From DASWHR01 sp036398095 (lineage in GTDB: Bacteria > Actinomycetota > AC-67), in assembly GCA_036398095.1 (NCBI GenBank), contig DASWHR010000105.1, forward strand, positions 1 to 47,836: a DNA stretch of 47,836 nt, read 5' to 3'. Positions 1 through 8,080 of this stretch are shown one piece after another (the stretch's first letter is position 1; each line of letters begins with the position of its first letter). Under the pieces are notes generated by a model. The model was given only the letters and a program-made list of their open reading frames with translations. It had not been told where the DNA came from and did not search any database. Position numbers and translations under genes: made by a program.

Positions 1-335
1 GCGTCCACGTTGTGGACGGTCGGGTTGCCGATGTAGAGCGCGACCGCGTCGCGGCCGTGCTCGTTCAGGATGGCCGGCAGGCGACGCTCGATTTCGGCGA
101 AGGCTTCGTCGAAGCCGACTTCGACGAAGCGGCCGTCGCGTTTGATCAGCGGCCGGCGTAGCCGGTCGGGATCGTGATGCAGGTCGCCCAGCGTGGTCCC
201 CTTGGGGCAGATGAAGCCGTGGCTGAACACGTCGTCGTCGTCGCCGCGGATCCCCGTGACGCGGTCGCTGTCCATCGTGATCGCCAAGCCGCATGTCGCC
301 TCGCACAGCGGACAGGTGCGAATGAAAGTGTCCAT
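1..335 (-). CDS. Molybdopterin-dependent oxidoreductase, N-terminal part (cut by window edge)
   Basis: Only the first 111 residues lie in the window; the gene runs off the left edge. The N terminus holds a [4Fe-4S] motif C-x2-C-x3-C-x27-C (C8, C11, C15, C43; CPLCEATC and ICPKG), followed by a stretch typical of the Mo-bisPGD (formate dehydrogenase/nitrate reductase) superfamily. Such enzymes do two-electron redox chemistry on small substrates; the substrate cannot be told from this piece. The ATG at 335 lies 6 nt after a good -10 box, so the mRNA is probably leaderless. It is divergent from a second Mo enzyme, and Moco and fdhD genes follow downstream of that one. Family assignment is firm; specific function is unknown. 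Confidence 0.85.
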   Translation of the reverse strand, partial: MDTFIRTCPLCEATCGLAITMDSDRVTGIRGDDDDVFSHGFICPKGTTLGDLHHDPDRLRRPLIKRDGRFVEVGFDEAFAEIERRLPAILNEHGRDAVALYIGNPTVHNVD

Positions 336-341
336 GCGACA

Positions 342-370
342 ACTATCCCGGCTTGCTCCCGCGAAGTCAA
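342..370 (-). promoter_or_regulatory. Promoter of the minus-strand Mo enzyme
   Basis: On the minus strand TTGACT (370-365) is followed by a 17-nt spacer and GATAGT (347-342), then 6 nt to the ATG at 335. This is one of the few promoters here with a good -35 box. The spacing predicts a transcript starting at or next to the start codon. Confidence 0.6.
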
Positions 371-381
371 CGCCGCGTCCC

Positions 382-387
382 TATACT
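382..387 (+). promoter_or_regulatory. -10 box of the FdhF/YdeP-like gene (leaderless)
   Basis: TATACT lies 7 nt before the ATG at 395. No convincing -35 is visible. It lies back to back with the divergent promoter for the gene at 335, so the two Mo enzymes share a regulatory region of about 60 bp. Confidence 0.55.
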
Positions 388-394
388 CGCGGTC

Positions 395-2626
395 ATGAGC
401 AGCCGGCCCCCCCGTGGGAAGCGTCGCAGCAAGGATTGGGTTGGCCCGATTCCATACGGGATCGGCGAGGTCAAGCCCAACCACTACGGCGAGATGGCGC
501 GCATCGCATGGGAGAACCGCGCGCATCCCTGGTACGCCTGGAAGATCTTGCGCGACGGGGTGTGTGACGGCTGCGCGCTCGGCACGACCGGTCTTCGCGA
601 CTGGACGATGGACGGCGTCCACCTATGCACGGTCCGGCTGAACCTGCTCAAGCTCAACACGATGGATGCGATGGACCATCGCATCCTGCGCGACGTCGAT
701 GCCGTCGAGTCGCTGTCGAGCAAGCAGATGCGTGATCTGGGACGGCTGGGCTATCCGATGCTCCGTCGCCGCGGCGAGCGGGGTTTCACGCGCATCTCGT
801 GGCAGGAGGCACTCGGCTTGGCCGGTGACGCGCTTCGCGAAACCGATCCGCTGCGGATGGGGTTCTTCCTCACATCGCGCGGCATCACCAACGAGGTCTA
901 CTACGTGGCGCAGAAGGTCGCGAGGTTCCTGGGCACGAATAACATCGACAATTCGGCGCGGCTGTGTCACTCGCCGTCCACGGTCGCGATGAAGCAGATG
1001 CTGGGCGTGAGCGCGTCCACGTGCTCGTACAAGGATTGGATCGGCACGGACTTGATCGTCTTCGTCGGATCCGACGTCGCGAACAACCAACCGGTCACCA
1101 CCAAGTACCTCTACTACGCGAAGAAGAAGGGGACCCGCATCGCGCTGGTCAATCCGTACGCCGAGCCGGGCATGCGTCGCTATTGGGTTCCCTCGGTCGC
1201 CGAGTCCGCGATGTTCGGCACGAAGATCACCGACGAGTTCTATTCCGTCCACACCGGCGGCGATCTGGCCTTCTTCAACGGCGTGTTCAAGCACCTGATC
1301 GAGCAGGGATGGGTGGATCTGCCGTGGATCGCGGCGCACACGACGGCCTTTGACGTCGCCGCCGACGCGGTCGCCGCACAATCGTGGGCGATGCTCGAGC
1401 AGGGATCCGGCGCGTCGCGCGATGAGATGCTGCGCTTCGCGCGGATGCTCTCCGAGGCGCGCAGCGGCATCTTCGTCTGGTCGATGGGCGCGACGCAGCA
1501 TCGGCACGGGGTGGACACGGTTCGCGCGATCCTGAACGTCGCGCTTGCGCTGGGCTGGGTCGGGCGCGAACAGTGCGGCGTGATGCCGATCCGCGGCCAC
1601 TCCGGCGTGCAGGGCGGCGCCGAGGTCGGCTGCGTGCCGAACACGTTCCCCGGCGGCCGGCCGGTGGACCCCGAGAACGCGCAAGCCATGAGCGCGCTGT
1701 GGGGCTTCGGCGTGCCGAGCGCGCCGGGTCTTGCCACCGCCGATCAGATCGACGCAGCGCACGATAGTCGCCTCGACCTGCTGTGGTCGGCCGGCGGCAA
1801 CTTCCTGGAGACGATGCCCGAGCCCGGCTTCGTCCGCGAGGCGCTCGAGCGCATCCCGCATCGCATCCATCAAGACATCGTGCTCACCTCGCAGATGCTG
1901 GTGCCGCCGCGCGAGTGGGCGCTGATCCTTCCCGCGCGCACGCGATACGAGCAGCGCGGTGGTGGAACCGAGACGACGACCGAGCGCCAGATCGCCTACT
2001 CGCCCGAGATCCCCGGGCCGCGGCCCGGCGAGGCGCGCAGCGAGTGGGAGATCTTCATGCAAGCCGCGCAGCGCGCGCACCCGGAGCGCGCTTCGCAGAT
2101 CGCATTCGCGTCGGGTGCGGATATTCGCGACGAGATCGCACGGACCGTGCCGCTGTACGCCGGGATCGAGCGGCTTGGGCGCACGGGCGACCATATGCAG
2201 TGGGGCGGACGGCTGCTTGCCGAAGGCGGAGTGTTTCCCACGAGCGACGCTCACGCGCGCTTCGTCGCGGTCGCGCCACCCGAGTCGCGCCTGTCGGCCG
2301 GCCGATTCCTGCTGTCCACCCGCCGCGGGAAGCAGTTCAACTCGATGATCCACCGCGAACGCGATCCGCTCACGGGCGCGCTGCGCGAAGACGTGTTTAT
2401 CGCCAAGGCCGACGCCGGCGAGCTGGGATTGGCGCACGGCGATCCGGTGATCGTGCGCAGCGAGACCGGGACCTTTCGCGGGCGGGTCAAGATCGCCGCG
2501 ATCAAGCCGCGCAACGTACAGGTGCACTGGCCCGAATCGCAAGCGCTTCTGCGCCGCGGCGTCCGTGATCCCGAATGCGGCGTCCCGGACTACAACGCCG
2601 TCGTCACGCTCGAGAAGGTTCCCTGA
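395..2626 (+). CDS. FdhF/YdeP-family molybdopterin oxidoreductase
   Basis: A 743-residue formate-dehydrogenase-alpha-like protein of the FdhF/YdeP type. An N-terminal Cys cluster (C57-x2-C60, C78) precedes the molybdopterin oxidoreductase domain. The ARLCHSPST motif (C191) fits the Mo-ligand position of this family, and a C-terminal dinucleotide-binding domain spans about residues 625-720. Family members are annotated as formate-dehydrogenase-like, but real substrates are mostly unknown. I chose the ATG at 395 over an upstream in-frame TTG at 353 because a -10 box sits 7 nt before it and because MSSRPPRGK begins the recognisable protein. Downstream lie a DUF2231 gene and fdhD, which is needed to activate FDH-type Mo enzymes. 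Confidence 0.9.
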   Translation: MSSRPPRGKRRSKDWVGPIPYGIGEVKPNHYGEMARIAWENRAHPWYAWKILRDGVCDGCALGTTGLRDWTMDGVHLCTVRLNLLKLNTMDAMDHRILRDVDAVESLSSKQMRDLGRLGYPMLRRRGERGFTRISWQEALGLAGDALRETDPLRMGFFLTSRGITNEVYYVAQKVARFLGTNNIDNSARLCHSPSTVAMKQMLGVSASTCSYKDWIGTDLIVFVGSDVANNQPVTTKYLYYAKKKGTRIALVNPYAEPGMRRYWVPSVAESAMFGTKITDEFYSVHTGGDLAFFNGVFKHLIEQGWVDLPWIAAHTTAFDVAADAVAAQSWAMLEQGSGASRDEMLRFARMLSEARSGIFVWSMGATQHRHGVDTVRAILNVALALGWVGREQCGVMPIRGHSGVQGGAEVGCVPNTFPGGRPVDPENAQAMSALWGFGVPSAPGLATADQIDAAHDSRLDLLWSAGGNFLETMPEPGFVREALERIPHRIHQDIVLTSQMLVPPREWALILPARTRYEQRGGGTETTTERQIAYSPEIPGPRPGEARSEWEIFMQAAQRAHPERASQIAFASGADIRDEIARTVPLYAGIERLGRTGDHMQWGGRLLAEGGVFPTSDAHARFVAVAPPESRLSAGRFLLSTRRGKQFNSMIHRERDPLTGALREDVFIAKADAGELGLAHGDPVIVRSETGTFRGRVKIAAIKPRNVQVHWPESQALLRRGVRDPECGVPDYNAVVTLEKVP

Positions 2627-2688
2627 CCCGGGGCGCGCGGCGCGCTACGCTGACGCGATCGTGCAGGACGATCGAGGGGAGGAAGATC

Positions 2689-3195
2689 GTGGGACGCTAT
2701 ACGCTCAAAGAGATCGTCCAGGGGAAGCCGATGGGGCACCCCAGCCATCCGATGTTCGTGCATTTCCCCGCCGCCTACTACGTGGCGGCGCTGGGATTCG
2801 ATGTGCTATCGCGCGCCGGCTCGTTCCCGGCCGCTCCGGTCGCGGCGACCTGGCTGATCGCCGGCAGCGTCCTGTTCTGGATCCCGCTGGTCGTGACCGG
2901 GCTCGTCGATTGGGCCGGGATGCGCAAGGGCGGCAAGGCGCGCCACACCGCGAACCGGCATCTGCTGCTGCAATTGATGGCGGCGTCGCTGTTCCTGGTC
3001 GCGCTGATTCTGCGCTGGCCCGATCGCGAGATCGCCGAAGCGAAGACGATCTGGATCGCGCTCGAAGCGGTCGGCACGCTGTTGATGGCGGCCGGGAACT
3101 GGTTCGGTGGCATCCTGGTCTACCGAATGAGCATGCGCGTCGGTGAGATGCCGGCGCCGAAGCAGACGCCGGCGAGCGAGGCAGCCGCGTCGTGA
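2689..3195 (+). CDS. DUF2231-type integral membrane protein
   Basis: A 168-residue protein with about four hydrophobic segments. Its N-terminal GHPSHPMFVHFPAAYY stretch is the signature of the DUF2231 membrane family, whose function is not established; some relatives accompany redox proteins. The GTG at 2689 follows a purine-rich ribosome site (GAGGGGAGGAAG). The stop codon overlaps the fdhD start (GTGA), so the two are translationally coupled. Placement between a Mo enzyme and fdhD hints at a membrane or quinone-linked role for the upstream enzyme, which is inference only. Confidence 0.75.
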   Translation: MGRYTLKEIVQGKPMGHPSHPMFVHFPAAYYVAALGFDVLSRAGSFPAAPVAATWLIAGSVLFWIPLVVTGLVDWAGMRKGGKARHTANRHLLLQLMAASLFLVALILRWPDREIAEAKTIWIALEAVGTLLMAAGNWFGGILVYRMSMRVGEMPAPKQTPASEAAAS

Positions 3196-4046
3196 CGATC
3201 GGTGGGCCGGCGTCGCGGCGCCCAGGTGCCACGACGCCGGTCACGCCGCTGGTGATCTCGGCCGACGGCTCGCGCCGTCCGCGGAGCGATGTCGTCGCGA
3301 CCGAGGAGCCGCTGGAGATCCGCGTCGCCCACCGCGGCCGCGAGCATCAGGTCGCGGTCACGATGCGAACGCCCGGACACGATTTCGAACTCGCCGCCGG
3401 CTTTCTGCACGGCGAAGGCATGGTGCGTGCGCGTGAGCACGTCGGCAAGGTCTCCTATTGCGCGTCCGGTCCGCCCGAGCAGCTCTACAACCTGGTCACC
3501 GTGGAACTGGCCGCCGCCGCGCCGTTCGATCCCCAGACGATGCGCCGCGCCATGTTCACGTCCTCCTCGTGCGGGGTGTGCGGCAAGGCGTCGATCGACT
3601 CGGTTCGCGCGAGCGGGCTTGCCGCTCTTCCGGACGGTCCCGTTGTGGACGCCGCCGTGCTGCTGTCGCTGCCGGACCGGCTGCGCGCCAAGCAGAAGGT
3701 GTTCGAACGGACCGGCGGGCTTCACGCCGCCGGACTGTTCGAGCCGAACGGCGCGCCGCTGCTGGTCCGCGAAGATGTCGGCCGGCACAACGCCGTCGAC
3801 AAGGTCGTCGGCGCGTTGCTGCTCGCCGGCAAGCTTCCGGCGCGGGAGCGGATCCTTCAGGTCAGCGGCCGCGCCTCGTTCGAGATCGTTCAAAAGGCCG
3901 CGATGGCCGGCATCCCGATCGTGGCGGCCGTCTCCGCGCCGTCCTCACTCGCAGTCGAGCTGGCCGAAGAAGCGGGCATGACGCTGATCGGCTTCAGCCG
4001 CGAACGAACGCTCGGCGTGTACACGGGCCCGCAGCGCATCGCCTAA
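3192..4046 (+). CDS. fdhD: Formate dehydrogenase accessory sulfurtransferase FdhD
   Basis: A 284-residue FdhD homologue. In the family FdhD carries sulfur from a cysteine desulfurase to the Mo-bisPGD of formate dehydrogenases. The conserved SSSCGVCG motif (C127-x2-C130), the TPGHDFELAAGFL segment and the DVGRHNAVDK motif are all present. Translation starts at a GTG overlapping the stop of the DUF2231 gene. The product probably serves one or both Mo oxidoreductases at the left end. Its TAA stop overlaps the stop of the convergent zinc-ribbon gene by 4 bp (4043-4046). Confidence 0.95.
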   Translation: MTIGGPASRRPGATTPVTPLVISADGSRRPRSDVVATEEPLEIRVAHRGREHQVAVTMRTPGHDFELAAGFLHGEGMVRAREHVGKVSYCASGPPEQLYNLVTVELAAAAPFDPQTMRRAMFTSSSCGVCGKASIDSVRASGLAALPDGPVVDAAVLLSLPDRLRAKQKVFERTGGLHAAGLFEPNGAPLLVREDVGRHNAVDKVVGALLLAGKLPARERILQVSGRASFEIVQKAAMAGIPIVAAVSAPSSLAVELAEEAGMTLIGFSRERTLGVYTGPQRIA

Positions 4047-4411
4047 TCGTTGCGCGGAAAGATCTTGTTCTGCGCGCCCCAGCCGTGACGGCTTTTGACC
4101 GGCAGATCGTCGGGCGGCAGCGCCGCCTTCGACTTGGCCAGCTCGTCGATCGTGGTGGCGTCGCAGACGCGACACAGATACACGCTCGTGTAGCCGACGA
4201 TCGACATCTGGTCGCCTCGAACCTTCTCGGCGACGGCCTTGGGGGTTTCGATCAAGTCGGTGCCGCCGCACGACGGGCACGTCGGCCGCGGGTCCCGCGT
4301 CCACGCCGTGTCGCACCGCTCACACGTGATCGTGATCGCCTCGCCGTCGCGCGCGCCGCGAATCCGGTCTTGCTCGCCGCAGGCGGGACACGCGATGTCG
4401 ATGCCGCTCAC
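4043..4411 (-). CDS. Zinc-ribbon protein with four CxxC pairs
   Basis: A 122-residue protein with four CxxC knuckles (C8/C11, C30/C33, C45/C48, C80/C83), enough for two structural zinc sites, and a hydrophilic C-terminal tail. No enzymatic motif is seen and the function is unknown. Its GTG start overlaps the mobA stop (GTGA on the minus strand), so it is probably co-translated with mobA. That makes a role near Moco maturation or its client enzymes plausible but unproven. It converges on fdhD. Confidence 0.75.
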   Translation of the reverse strand: MSGIDIACPACGEQDRIRGARDGEAITITCERCDTAWTRDPRPTCPSCGGTDLIETPKAVAEKVRGDQMSIVGYTSVYLCRVCDATTIDELAKSKAALPPDDLPVKSRHGWGAQNKIFPRND

Positions 4412-5001
4412 GCCGGCGCACCCAGAATCGACGCGATGCGCTCGAAATCGTCGGGGGTGTCCACGTCGGCGAACGGATCGGGATCGCCGTCGCGGGCGAA
4501 CAGCGACGCCGGAGCCACTTCGATGCGAATCGCGGTGAGCAGGTCGCGCATCGAACGCGCGCCGCCGGCGACCAAGCCGTGCGCGACGACGCGCGCTTGT
4601 GGCGCGTAAACCGCGCACAGCGGCTGCAGGCGGCCGCCGGCGATCGGCACGACCGCGTCGGCGCCGCGACGCAGCATCGCAAGGTGCGCAAGCATCTGGC
4701 CCGTCACCAGCGGCATGTCGCAGGCGAGCAGGATTACCGGCCCGTCGAAGCCGAGCGTGGCGAGCGCCTCCGCGCCTGCGTCGAACGCGACCAGCGGCCC
4801 CCGGCGGGGATCGTCCACCGAATCGCAGCCGGATCCCGCTGCGGGACCTACGGCAAGCACCGGCCGCGCCGCCGATTGCAGCACGGCCGCTGCGCGCTCC
4901 GCGAGCGAAGCGCCGCCGGCGACTATCGTTGCCTTGTCGCGGCCCATCCGGGTGGATGCGCCGCCCGTCAACAGGAGGCCCGCGTGAACGATTGGATGCA
5001 C
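4408..5001 (-). CDS. mobA: Molybdenum cofactor guanylyltransferase MobA
   Basis: A 197-residue nucleotidyltransferase that attaches GMP to molybdopterin, making the MGD cofactor used by the Mo-bisPGD enzymes at the left end. The N-terminal glycine-rich loop GGASTRMGRDKA, the CDMPLV motif and a C-terminal VDTPDDF segment fit MobA. The GTG at 5001 is the nearest start that preserves the first beta strand before the glycine loop. It overlaps the divergent DUF6457 gene by 18 bp, so either start could be slightly off. The neighbouring zinc-ribbon gene follows with a 4-nt overlap. Confidence 0.88.
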   Translation of the reverse strand: MHPIVHAGLLLTGGASTRMGRDKATIVAGGASLAERAAAVLQSAARPVLAVGPAAGSGCDSVDDPRRGPLVAFDAGAEALATLGFDGPVILLACDMPLVTGQMLAHLAMLRRGADAVVPIAGGRLQPLCAVYAPQARVVAHGLVAGGARSMRDLLTAIRIEVAPASLFARDGDPDPFADVDTPDDFERIASILGAPA

Positions 5002-5232
5002 GATGTCATCGACTCCCTCGCCGAACGCACCGGGCTGGATCCGGCGTCGCTGGCGATCTCGCCCGACGATGCGCGCACGATCCTGGACGTGGCCCGGATC
5101 GCCGCGCACGCGTCGGGGGCGCGCACCAACGCGCCACTCCTATGCTACGCGTTGGGCTTCGCCGCGGCCCGTGGCGTGCCGCTGGCGGCGACCGCGCCCG
5201 TCGTGCGCGAGCGCGATGCCGGCGGCGAGTGA
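4984..5232 (+). CDS. DUF6457-like small protein
   Basis: An 82-residue protein that resembles DUF6457, a domain found beside or fused to MobA in actinobacteria. The central part (ILDVARIAAH then a helix ending GFAAARG) is the recognisable piece. The exact role is unknown; linkage suggests help in nucleotide attachment to molybdopterin. The GTG at 4984 has an AGGAGG box at 4973-4978, 5 nt away; an in-frame ATG at 4996 is the alternative. Its 5-prime end overlaps divergent mobA. The moeA -10 box begins just after its stop. Confidence 0.7.
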   Translation: MNDWMHDVIDSLAERTGLDPASLAISPDDARTILDVARIAAHASGARTNAPLLCYALGFAAARGVPLAATAPVVRERDAGGE

Positions 5233-5233
5233 G

Positions 5234-5239
5234 TAGGCT
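5234..5239 (+). promoter_or_regulatory. -10 box of moeA (leaderless)
   Basis: TAGGCT directly follows the DUF6457 stop codon and ends 7 nt before the moeA ATG at 5247. No ribosome-binding site fits in that gap, which supports a leaderless transcript. Confidence 0.5.
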
Positions 5240-5246
5240 GCAGCCG

Positions 5247-6464
5247 ATGAAGCGATCCGTCACTCGCGAAGAGCTGCAGCGGCCTCTGGTTCCCTACGAA
5301 GAGGCGGTCGCGACGATCCTCGCGGTGTTCGCGCCGCTCGAGCCGCAAAGCGTGCCGGTCCCGGCCGCGCTCGGATTGGTCGCGGCCGAGACCGTCGTCG
5401 CCGACCTCGCCGTTCCCGGCTTCGACAACTCCGCGATGGACGGCTACGCGATCCGATCCGCCGACACCGCCGGCGCGAACGACGAACCGGTGACGCTGCG
5501 CCTGATCGACGATCTGCCGGCCGGCTCGTCGCCGACCATCCCGATCGAGCCGGGCACCGCCGCCACGATCATGACTGGCGCTGCCGTCCCGCCCGGCTGC
5601 GATGCGGTTGTGCCGTGGGAGGACACCGAGCCCGGCGATGGTGTCGTCGTCGTCAAGCGCGCGCTCGATCCAGGACGCAACATCCGGCCGCGCGGCGAAG
5701 ATCTCGAGCAGGGAAGCGAGATCGTCGCGGCCGGCGGCATCTTGCGGCCGGTGCACCTGGGCGTGCTGGCATCCATCGGACGGACGCACGTCGTTGTCCA
5801 TCCGCGTCCGCGGGTCGCGGTGCTCTCGACCGGCGACGAGCTGGTCCCCCCCGGCGGGAAGCTGATGCCCGGCCAGCTCTTCGAATCGAACCGCACCATG
5901 GTGGCCGCGCTCTGCGAGCACGATGGCGCGCGCATCGCAGCCGACGGATTGCTGCCCGACGATCCCGATGCGATCGCCGAATGGATGCGAACCGCCGCTG
6001 CCGGCGCCGACCTGCTCATCACCTCCGGCGGCGCTTCGGTGGGCGAACACGACTGGATTCGCGACATTCTGGAACGCGAAGGATCGCTGTCGATGTGGCG
6101 GGTGGCGATCAAGCCGGGAAAGCCCGTCGCGCTCGGCCGCTTGGCCGGCACGCCGGTGCTGGCCCTGCCCGGCAATCCGGGATCGGCGTTCGTGGGAATG
6201 CACGTGTTCGGACTCCCGGCGCTTCGCATCATGGCCGGCCGCGACCCGCAGCCGCGCCGCATCTCCGCGACGCTTTCCGGCGCGGTCAAGGGATCGCCGG
6301 CGCGAACGCAGTTCACTCGCGTCCGGCTGGAGGGCGACATCGCCCACCCGCTGCCGCTGCAATCGAGTGTGGTGCTGTCGAACTTGCTCACCGCCGACGG
6401 CTTCGCCGTCGTCCCGCCCGGCGGCCTGCCCGACGGCGCGGCCGTCACGATCGAGTTGCTGTAG
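5247..6464 (+). CDS. moeA: Molybdopterin molybdenumtransferase MoeA
   Basis: A 405-residue MoeA, which inserts molybdate into adenylylated molybdopterin. Motifs in order: DNSAMDGYA near residue 60, TIMTGAAVPPG, RVAVLSTGDELVPPG, SGGASVGEHDW and LALPGNPGSAF, ending in a beta-rich domain. Length is normal for the family. The ATG at 5247 was chosen over long upstream open frame because the recognisable N terminus MKRSVTREEL begins there and a -10 box lies 7 nt before it. It stands upstream of the moaD-moaC fusion, moaB and moaE. Confidence 0.95.
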   Translation: MKRSVTREELQRPLVPYEEAVATILAVFAPLEPQSVPVPAALGLVAAETVVADLAVPGFDNSAMDGYAIRSADTAGANDEPVTLRLIDDLPAGSSPTIPIEPGTAATIMTGAAVPPGCDAVVPWEDTEPGDGVVVVKRALDPGRNIRPRGEDLEQGSEIVAAGGILRPVHLGVLASIGRTHVVVHPRPRVAVLSTGDELVPPGGKLMPGQLFESNRTMVAALCEHDGARIAADGLLPDDPDAIAEWMRTAAAGADLLITSGGASVGEHDWIRDILEREGSLSMWRVAIKPGKPVALGRLAGTPVLALPGNPGSAFVGMHVFGLPALRIMAGRDPQPRRISATLSGAVKGSPARTQFTRVRLEGDIAHPLPLQSSVVLSNLLTADGFAVVPPGGLPDGAAVTIELL

Positions 6465-6472
6465 AACCGGCT

Positions 6473-6478
6473 AGTCTT
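6473..6478 (+). promoter_or_regulatory. -10 box of the moaD-moaC fusion gene
   Basis: TAGTCT ends 8 nt before the ATG at 6487, again without room for a ribosome-binding site. It suggests a second promoter inside the Moco cluster, separating moeA from the moaDC-moaB-moaE unit. Confidence 0.45.
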
Positions 6479-6486
6479 TGCAGTCG

Positions 6487-7182
6487 ATGGCCCGAATCCT
6501 GCTGTTCGCCGCCGCCCGCGAGGCAGCCGGCCGCGCTGAGGACTCGATCGACGCGGCCACCGTCGGCGAGGCGCTCAAGGTCGCCGGCGAGCGCTACGGC
6601 GCGAGCTTCGAAAAGATCGCCGGCATCTGCTCCATCCTTCGCAACGGCGAAGTCGTCGCACGCGATGAGCGATGGTCGGCCGCGATCGGTGCCGACGATG
6701 AGATCGCGGTGCTGCCGCCCGTGTCCGGCGGCTCGGAGTTTTCGATGATCGACGTCGCCGGCAAGGACGAGACCGTCCGCGAGGCGACGGCGGCATGCCG
6801 CCTGTCCGGCGACGCCGCGGTCGTCGGCCGCCTGCTGGCCGGAACGGTGAAGAAAGGCGATGCGATCGCCGCGGCCAAGGTCGCCGCGACGCTCGCCGCG
6901 AAGCGAACGCCCGAGCTGATCCCGCTATGCCATCCGGTGCGAACCACCTTCGTCGGCGTCGAGATCGGCCCCGACCCCGATCAGCGCGACGCCATCGCGA
7001 TTCGCGCGACGGTTCGCGGACGCGACCGGACCGGTTTCGAGATCGAAGCGCTCGTCGCCGCCTCGACCGCTGCGATCACTCTCTACGATTTCGCCAAAGC
7101 CGAGGACGCCGCGATGCGGATCGACGGATTGCGGATCGTCGCCAAGTCCGGCGGAAAGTCGGGGAGCGTGACGTATCCGTGA
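6487..7182 (+). CDS. MoaD-MoaC fusion protein (molybdopterin synthase small subunit + cyclic pyranopterin monophosphate synthase)
   Basis: A 231-residue fusion. Residues 1-82 are a MoaD ubiquitin-like domain ending in the Gly-Gly (81-82) that normally forms the free thiocarboxylated C terminus. Residues 87-231 are MoaC, with LIPLCHP, the YDFAKAED region that holds the conserved Asp and Lys, and KSGGKSG. MoaC makes cyclic pyranopterin phosphate; MoaD carries sulfur for MoaE. Only four residues separate Gly-Gly from the first MoaC motif, so MoaD function should need cleavage after Gly82. An internal ATG at 6745 with GGAG 6 nt before it could yield free MoaC. The GTGA stop/start overlap links it to moaB. 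Confidence 0.88.
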   Translation: MARILLFAAAREAAGRAEDSIDAATVGEALKVAGERYGASFEKIAGICSILRNGEVVARDERWSAAIGADDEIAVLPPVSGGSEFSMIDVAGKDETVREATAACRLSGDAAVVGRLLAGTVKKGDAIAAAKVAATLAAKRTPELIPLCHPVRTTFVGVEIGPDPDQRDAIAIRATVRGRDRTGFEIEALVAASTAAITLYDFAKAEDAAMRIDGLRIVAKSGGKSGSVTYP

Positions 7183-7640
7183 AGGTCGCCGTCCTGACCG
7201 TCAGCGACCGCCGCTCCCGCGGCGAGGAGCCGGATGAAGGCGGGCCGCTGTGTGCCGCGCTCGCCGGCGAAGTCGGCGGGGACGTCGTCGCCACCGCGAT
7301 CGTGCCCGACGAGCGCGTCGCGATCGAAGCGGCGCTCGCCGGGTGGGCCGACGCCGGCGTCGCCGAGTTGATCTTGACCACCGGGGGCACCGGACTCGGC
7401 CCGCGCGACGTCACGCCCGAAGCGACGCGAGCGGTGATCGAACGGGAAGCACCCGGTCTGGCCGAGGCGATGCGCGCGGCGGGGACCGTGATCACGCCCT
7501 TCGCGGCGCTGTCGCGGCACGTGTGCGGCACGCGCGGTCCGGCGCTGATCGTGAACCTGCCCGGCTCGCCGAAGGCGATCCGCGAATGCTGGGAAGGGAT
7601 CCGCGAGATCCTTCCGCACGCGGTGGAGATGATGCGATGA
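7179..7640 (+). CDS. moaB: Molybdopterin adenylyltransferase MoaB/Mog
   Basis: A 153-residue MoaB/Mog-type protein that adenylylates molybdopterin before MoeA inserts the metal. Visible motifs are the N-terminal VLTVSDRRSRG, the nucleotide/pterin loop TTGGTGLGPRDVTPEAT and the NLPGSPKA motif near the C terminus. The GTG start overlaps the fusion gene stop and its own stop overlaps the moaE start (ATGA), indicating a coupled operon. Confidence 0.93.
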   Translation: MKVAVLTVSDRRSRGEEPDEGGPLCAALAGEVGGDVVATAIVPDERVAIEAALAGWADAGVAELILTTGGTGLGPRDVTPEATRAVIEREAPGLAEAMRAAGTVITPFAALSRHVCGTRGPALIVNLPGSPKAIRECWEGIREILPHAVEMMR

Positions 7641-8080
7641 TTCCGGTCGTCGTCACCGCCGTGACCGCCGATCCGATCGATGTCGCCGCGCTCGTCGCCC
7701 GGATCCGCCGGCCCGAATGCGGCGGCCTGGTCGCCTTCGAGGGGTCGACGCGTTCGCCGTCCGGCGGCAAGCGCGTCGAGCGACTCGAATATGAGGCATG
7801 GATCGAGCGGGCCGAGGAGCAATTGTCGGGCCTCGCGCGCGAAGCGGCACAGACCTACGGCTTGGGCGGCGTCGTCGCCGTTCACCGCACCGGCGTAGTG
7901 CCGATCGGGGAGCCATCGGTGCTCGTCGCCGCCTCATCCGCGCATCGCGCCCAGGCGTTCGAGGCGGCACGCTGGCTGATCGATACGATCAAGGCACAAG
8001 CATCGATCTGGAAGAAGGAGATCTTCGACGTGGGAGAAGCCTGGGCGAACATGGACGGACCGGGGAGGGACGATTCGTGA
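7637..8080 (+). CDS. moaE: Molybdopterin synthase catalytic subunit MoaE
   Basis: A 147-residue MoaE, the large subunit that adds two sulfurs to cyclic pyranopterin phosphate using thiocarboxylated MoaD. It contains CGGLVAFEGSTR, the HRAQAFEAARWLID helix and the IWKKEIF motif with the catalytic lysines. Its partner MoaD is fused to MoaC two genes upstream. The ATG overlaps the moaB stop, and its own stop overlaps the GTG of the receiver-like gene. Confidence 0.93.
   Translation: MIPVVVTAVTADPIDVAALVARIRRPECGGLVAFEGSTRSPSGGKRVERLEYEAWIERAEEQLSGLAREAAQTYGLGGVVAVHRTGVVPIGEPSVLVAASSAHRAQAFEAARWLIDTIKAQASIWKKEIFDVGEAWANMDGPGRDDS

Noticed and set aside
353..394. Upstream in-frame start for the FdhF/YdeP-like gene
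   Set aside because: The extra 14 residues overlap the divergent promoter region and the -10 box is 7 nt before the ATG at 395.
6478..6486. TTG at 6478 as start of the moaD-moaC fusion
   Set aside because: It overlaps the -10 box; the ATG at 6487 begins the MoaD fold.
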